Source: Lachnospiraceae bacterium
GTDB lineage: Bacteria > Bacillota > Clostridia > Lachnospirales > Lachnospiraceae
Length of the DNA: 15,052 bases
Reading direction: 5' to 3'
NCBI GenBank assembly: GCA_017964745.1
Contig: JAGCRJ010000107.1
Span: 1-15,052, forward strand
Part shown: positions 13,990 to 15,052 of the stretch, one piece after another
Numbering within the stretch: the first letter of the stretch is position 1
Layout of the letters: every line of letters starts with the position of its first letter
Program-made: the position numbers and the translations under genes
Notes under the pieces: generated by a model
Seen by the model: the letters and a program-made list of their open reading frames with translations, nothing else
Database searches by the model: none
Told to the model about the DNA's origin: nothing

Positions 13990-15052
13990 ATGAACATAGT
14001 CATAGTCGGTTGTGGCAAGGTAGGAATGGTCATAACCCAGCAGCTTTCAAGTGAGGATCACAATATCACGCTTGTTGACGAGGACAGCGAAGCCATTGCG
14101 GCCGTGACCAATCATTACGATGCGATGGGTGTCGTCGGAAACGGCGTAAGCTATCAGACCCTTGTGGAAGCGGGAATCTCGGACTGCGATCTTTTCATCG
14201 CCGTTACCGATTCCGATGAGAAAAACCTGCTGGCCTGCCTGATCGCCGGAAAAGCCGGAAAATGCAAGACTATCGCAAGAGTCAGAAATCCCATATATTC
14301 GCATGAGATCGATTTCCTTAAGAGAGAATTCAATCTCGCAATGGTCATCAATCCCGAGGATGCCGCCGCAATGGAGATATCCAGGGTTTTCCTTTTCCCT
14401 TCCGCATTCAAGATCGACACCTTCTCGGGCGGAAGGATAGAGCTCTTCCATTTCCACGTCACCGAAGGAATGCCGGTATGCGGACAGTCCCTTATGGCAC
14501 TGCGTGAGGATATGCTGAAGGGCATCATCGTCTGTACCATCAAAAGAGGAAATGAAATCATCATCCCCAAAGGTAATTTCTCCTTTGCCGCAGAGGATAA
14601 TGTAAGCATTGCCGCAACAAGAAAGGATGCGCTCGCATTCTTCAGAAAGCTCGGCGAGGTCAAGGGCAGGGTAAAGAACGCCATGATCGTCGGCGGCGGA
14701 ACCATGTCATATTATCTTGCGGAGAGGCTCTTAAGATCCGGAATAGATACGACGATCGTCGAGATGGATTACAAGAGATGCGAAGAGCTTTCAAGCAAGC
14801 TTCCCGCAGCAAGGATACTTCACGGAGACGGAACCAACAGGGATCTTCTCGATCAGGAGGATATTTCCACATTCCAGGGTTTTGCTGCACTTACCGGACT
14901 CGACGAGGAGAACATCCTTCTTTCACTGTATGCGCGCAAGCACTCATCAGCCAAGGTCGTCACCAAGATAGGACGACTCAATTTCGGATCCGTCATCGAT
15001 GCACTCAACCTCGATACCATAATCAATCCGCAGAAGATAACGGCGGATTATA
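13990..15052 (+). CDS. trkA: Trk/Ktr potassium uptake regulator TrkA, 3' partial
   Basis: The frame runs from ATG 13990 to the window edge without a stop (354 codons; TrkA is usually about 450 aa), so the C-terminal quarter is missing. It is a cytoplasmic nucleotide-binding subunit that gates a Trk/Ktr potassium channel. The first RCK/Rossmann domain begins MNIVIVGCGKVGMVITQQLS with a GxGxxG loop (7-12) and a nucleotide-binding acid in TLVDED (27-32). AVTDSDEKNLLACLIA (75-90) is typical of TrkA. A TrkA-C-like segment lies at about 150-220. A second Rossmann domain begins at MIVGGGTMS (232-240), with TIVEMD near 257 and LHGDGTN near 277. GGAGGA (13981-13986) sits 3 nt before the ATG. An in-frame ATG at 13951 would add 13 residues but has a poorer ribosome binding site. 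The membrane partner TrkH/KtrB may lie downstream, outside the window. Confidence 0.92.
   Translation, partial: MNIVIVGCGKVGMVITQQLSSEDHNITLVDEDSEAIAAVTNHYDAMGVVGNGVSYQTLVEAGISDCDLFIAVTDSDEKNLLACLIAGKAGKCKTIARVRNPIYSHEIDFLKREFNLAMVINPEDAAAMEISRVFLFPSAFKIDTFSGGRIELFHFHVTEGMPVCGQSLMALREDMLKGIIVCTIKRGNEIIIPKGNFSFAAEDNVSIAATRKDALAFFRKLGEVKGRVKNAMIVGGGTMSYYLAERLLRSGIDTTIVEMDYKRCEELSSKLPAARILHGDGTNRDLLDQEDISTFQGFAALTGLDEENILLSLYARKHSSAKVVTKIGRLNFGSVIDALNLDTIINPQKITADY

Overview
The window looks like chromosomal DNA of a Firmicute, most likely an anaerobic Clostridia/Lachnospiraceae-type bacterium. The pointers are moderate GC, strong AGGAGG-type ribosome binding sites, sigma-A-like promoters (TTGAAA/17/TATATT and similar), intrinsic terminators, an ECF-type vitamin S component, a cobalamin riboswitch and a TrkA-type potassium regulator. 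This is judged from gene content and signals; no database was searched. I see no insertion sequence, prophage or CRISPR array.

Layout. (1) Bases 1-2835, plus strand: a 5'-truncated PEP/pyruvate-binding (PPDK N-terminal-like) protein followed 9 bp later by a hydrolase-less RelA/SpoT-type (p)ppGpp synthetase. (2) 2844-4865, minus strand: a B12 module. Reading leftward: promoter, cobalamin riboswitch with terminator, a membrane-anchored protein with two tandem DUF4430 domains, an internal terminator hairpin, a membrane protein resembling an ECF S component, then a tRNA-Ser(CGA) with its own promoter and terminator. (3) 4926-8902, plus strand: glycogen debranching enzyme (GlgX/isoamylase type), then glucose-6-phosphate isomerase with its own promoter and terminator. 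(4) 8870-9123: a gene-free region made of a large imperfect inverted repeat, each arm starting with a nearly identical terminator hairpin. (5) 9150-10235, minus strand: a membrane-anchored endonuclease/exonuclease/phosphatase-fold protein. (6) 10399-13867, plus strand: a tightly coupled three-gene operon of a D-aspartate-ligase-like ATP-grasp enzyme, an aspartate/glutamate racemase and a MurE-like Mur ligase with an altered specificity loop. (7) 13990 to the window end: a TrkA-type potassium uptake regulator, cut off by the edge.

How the genes fit together. Glycogen debranching and Pgi connect storage polysaccharide to glycolysis. The B12 module should be made when cobalamin is scarce, and most simply serves capture and import of a corrinoid or a precursor. 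The ATP-grasp/racemase/Mur-ligase operon is the most intriguing unit. Its gene set suggests making a D-amino acid and attaching it, probably in peptidoglycan (D-Asp-type branching) or another peptide polymer, using a Mur ligase that lacks the arginine expected for diaminopimelate. The PEP-binding/RelA pair suggests an energy- or phosphate-linked alarmone input, but nothing in the sequence states its trigger.
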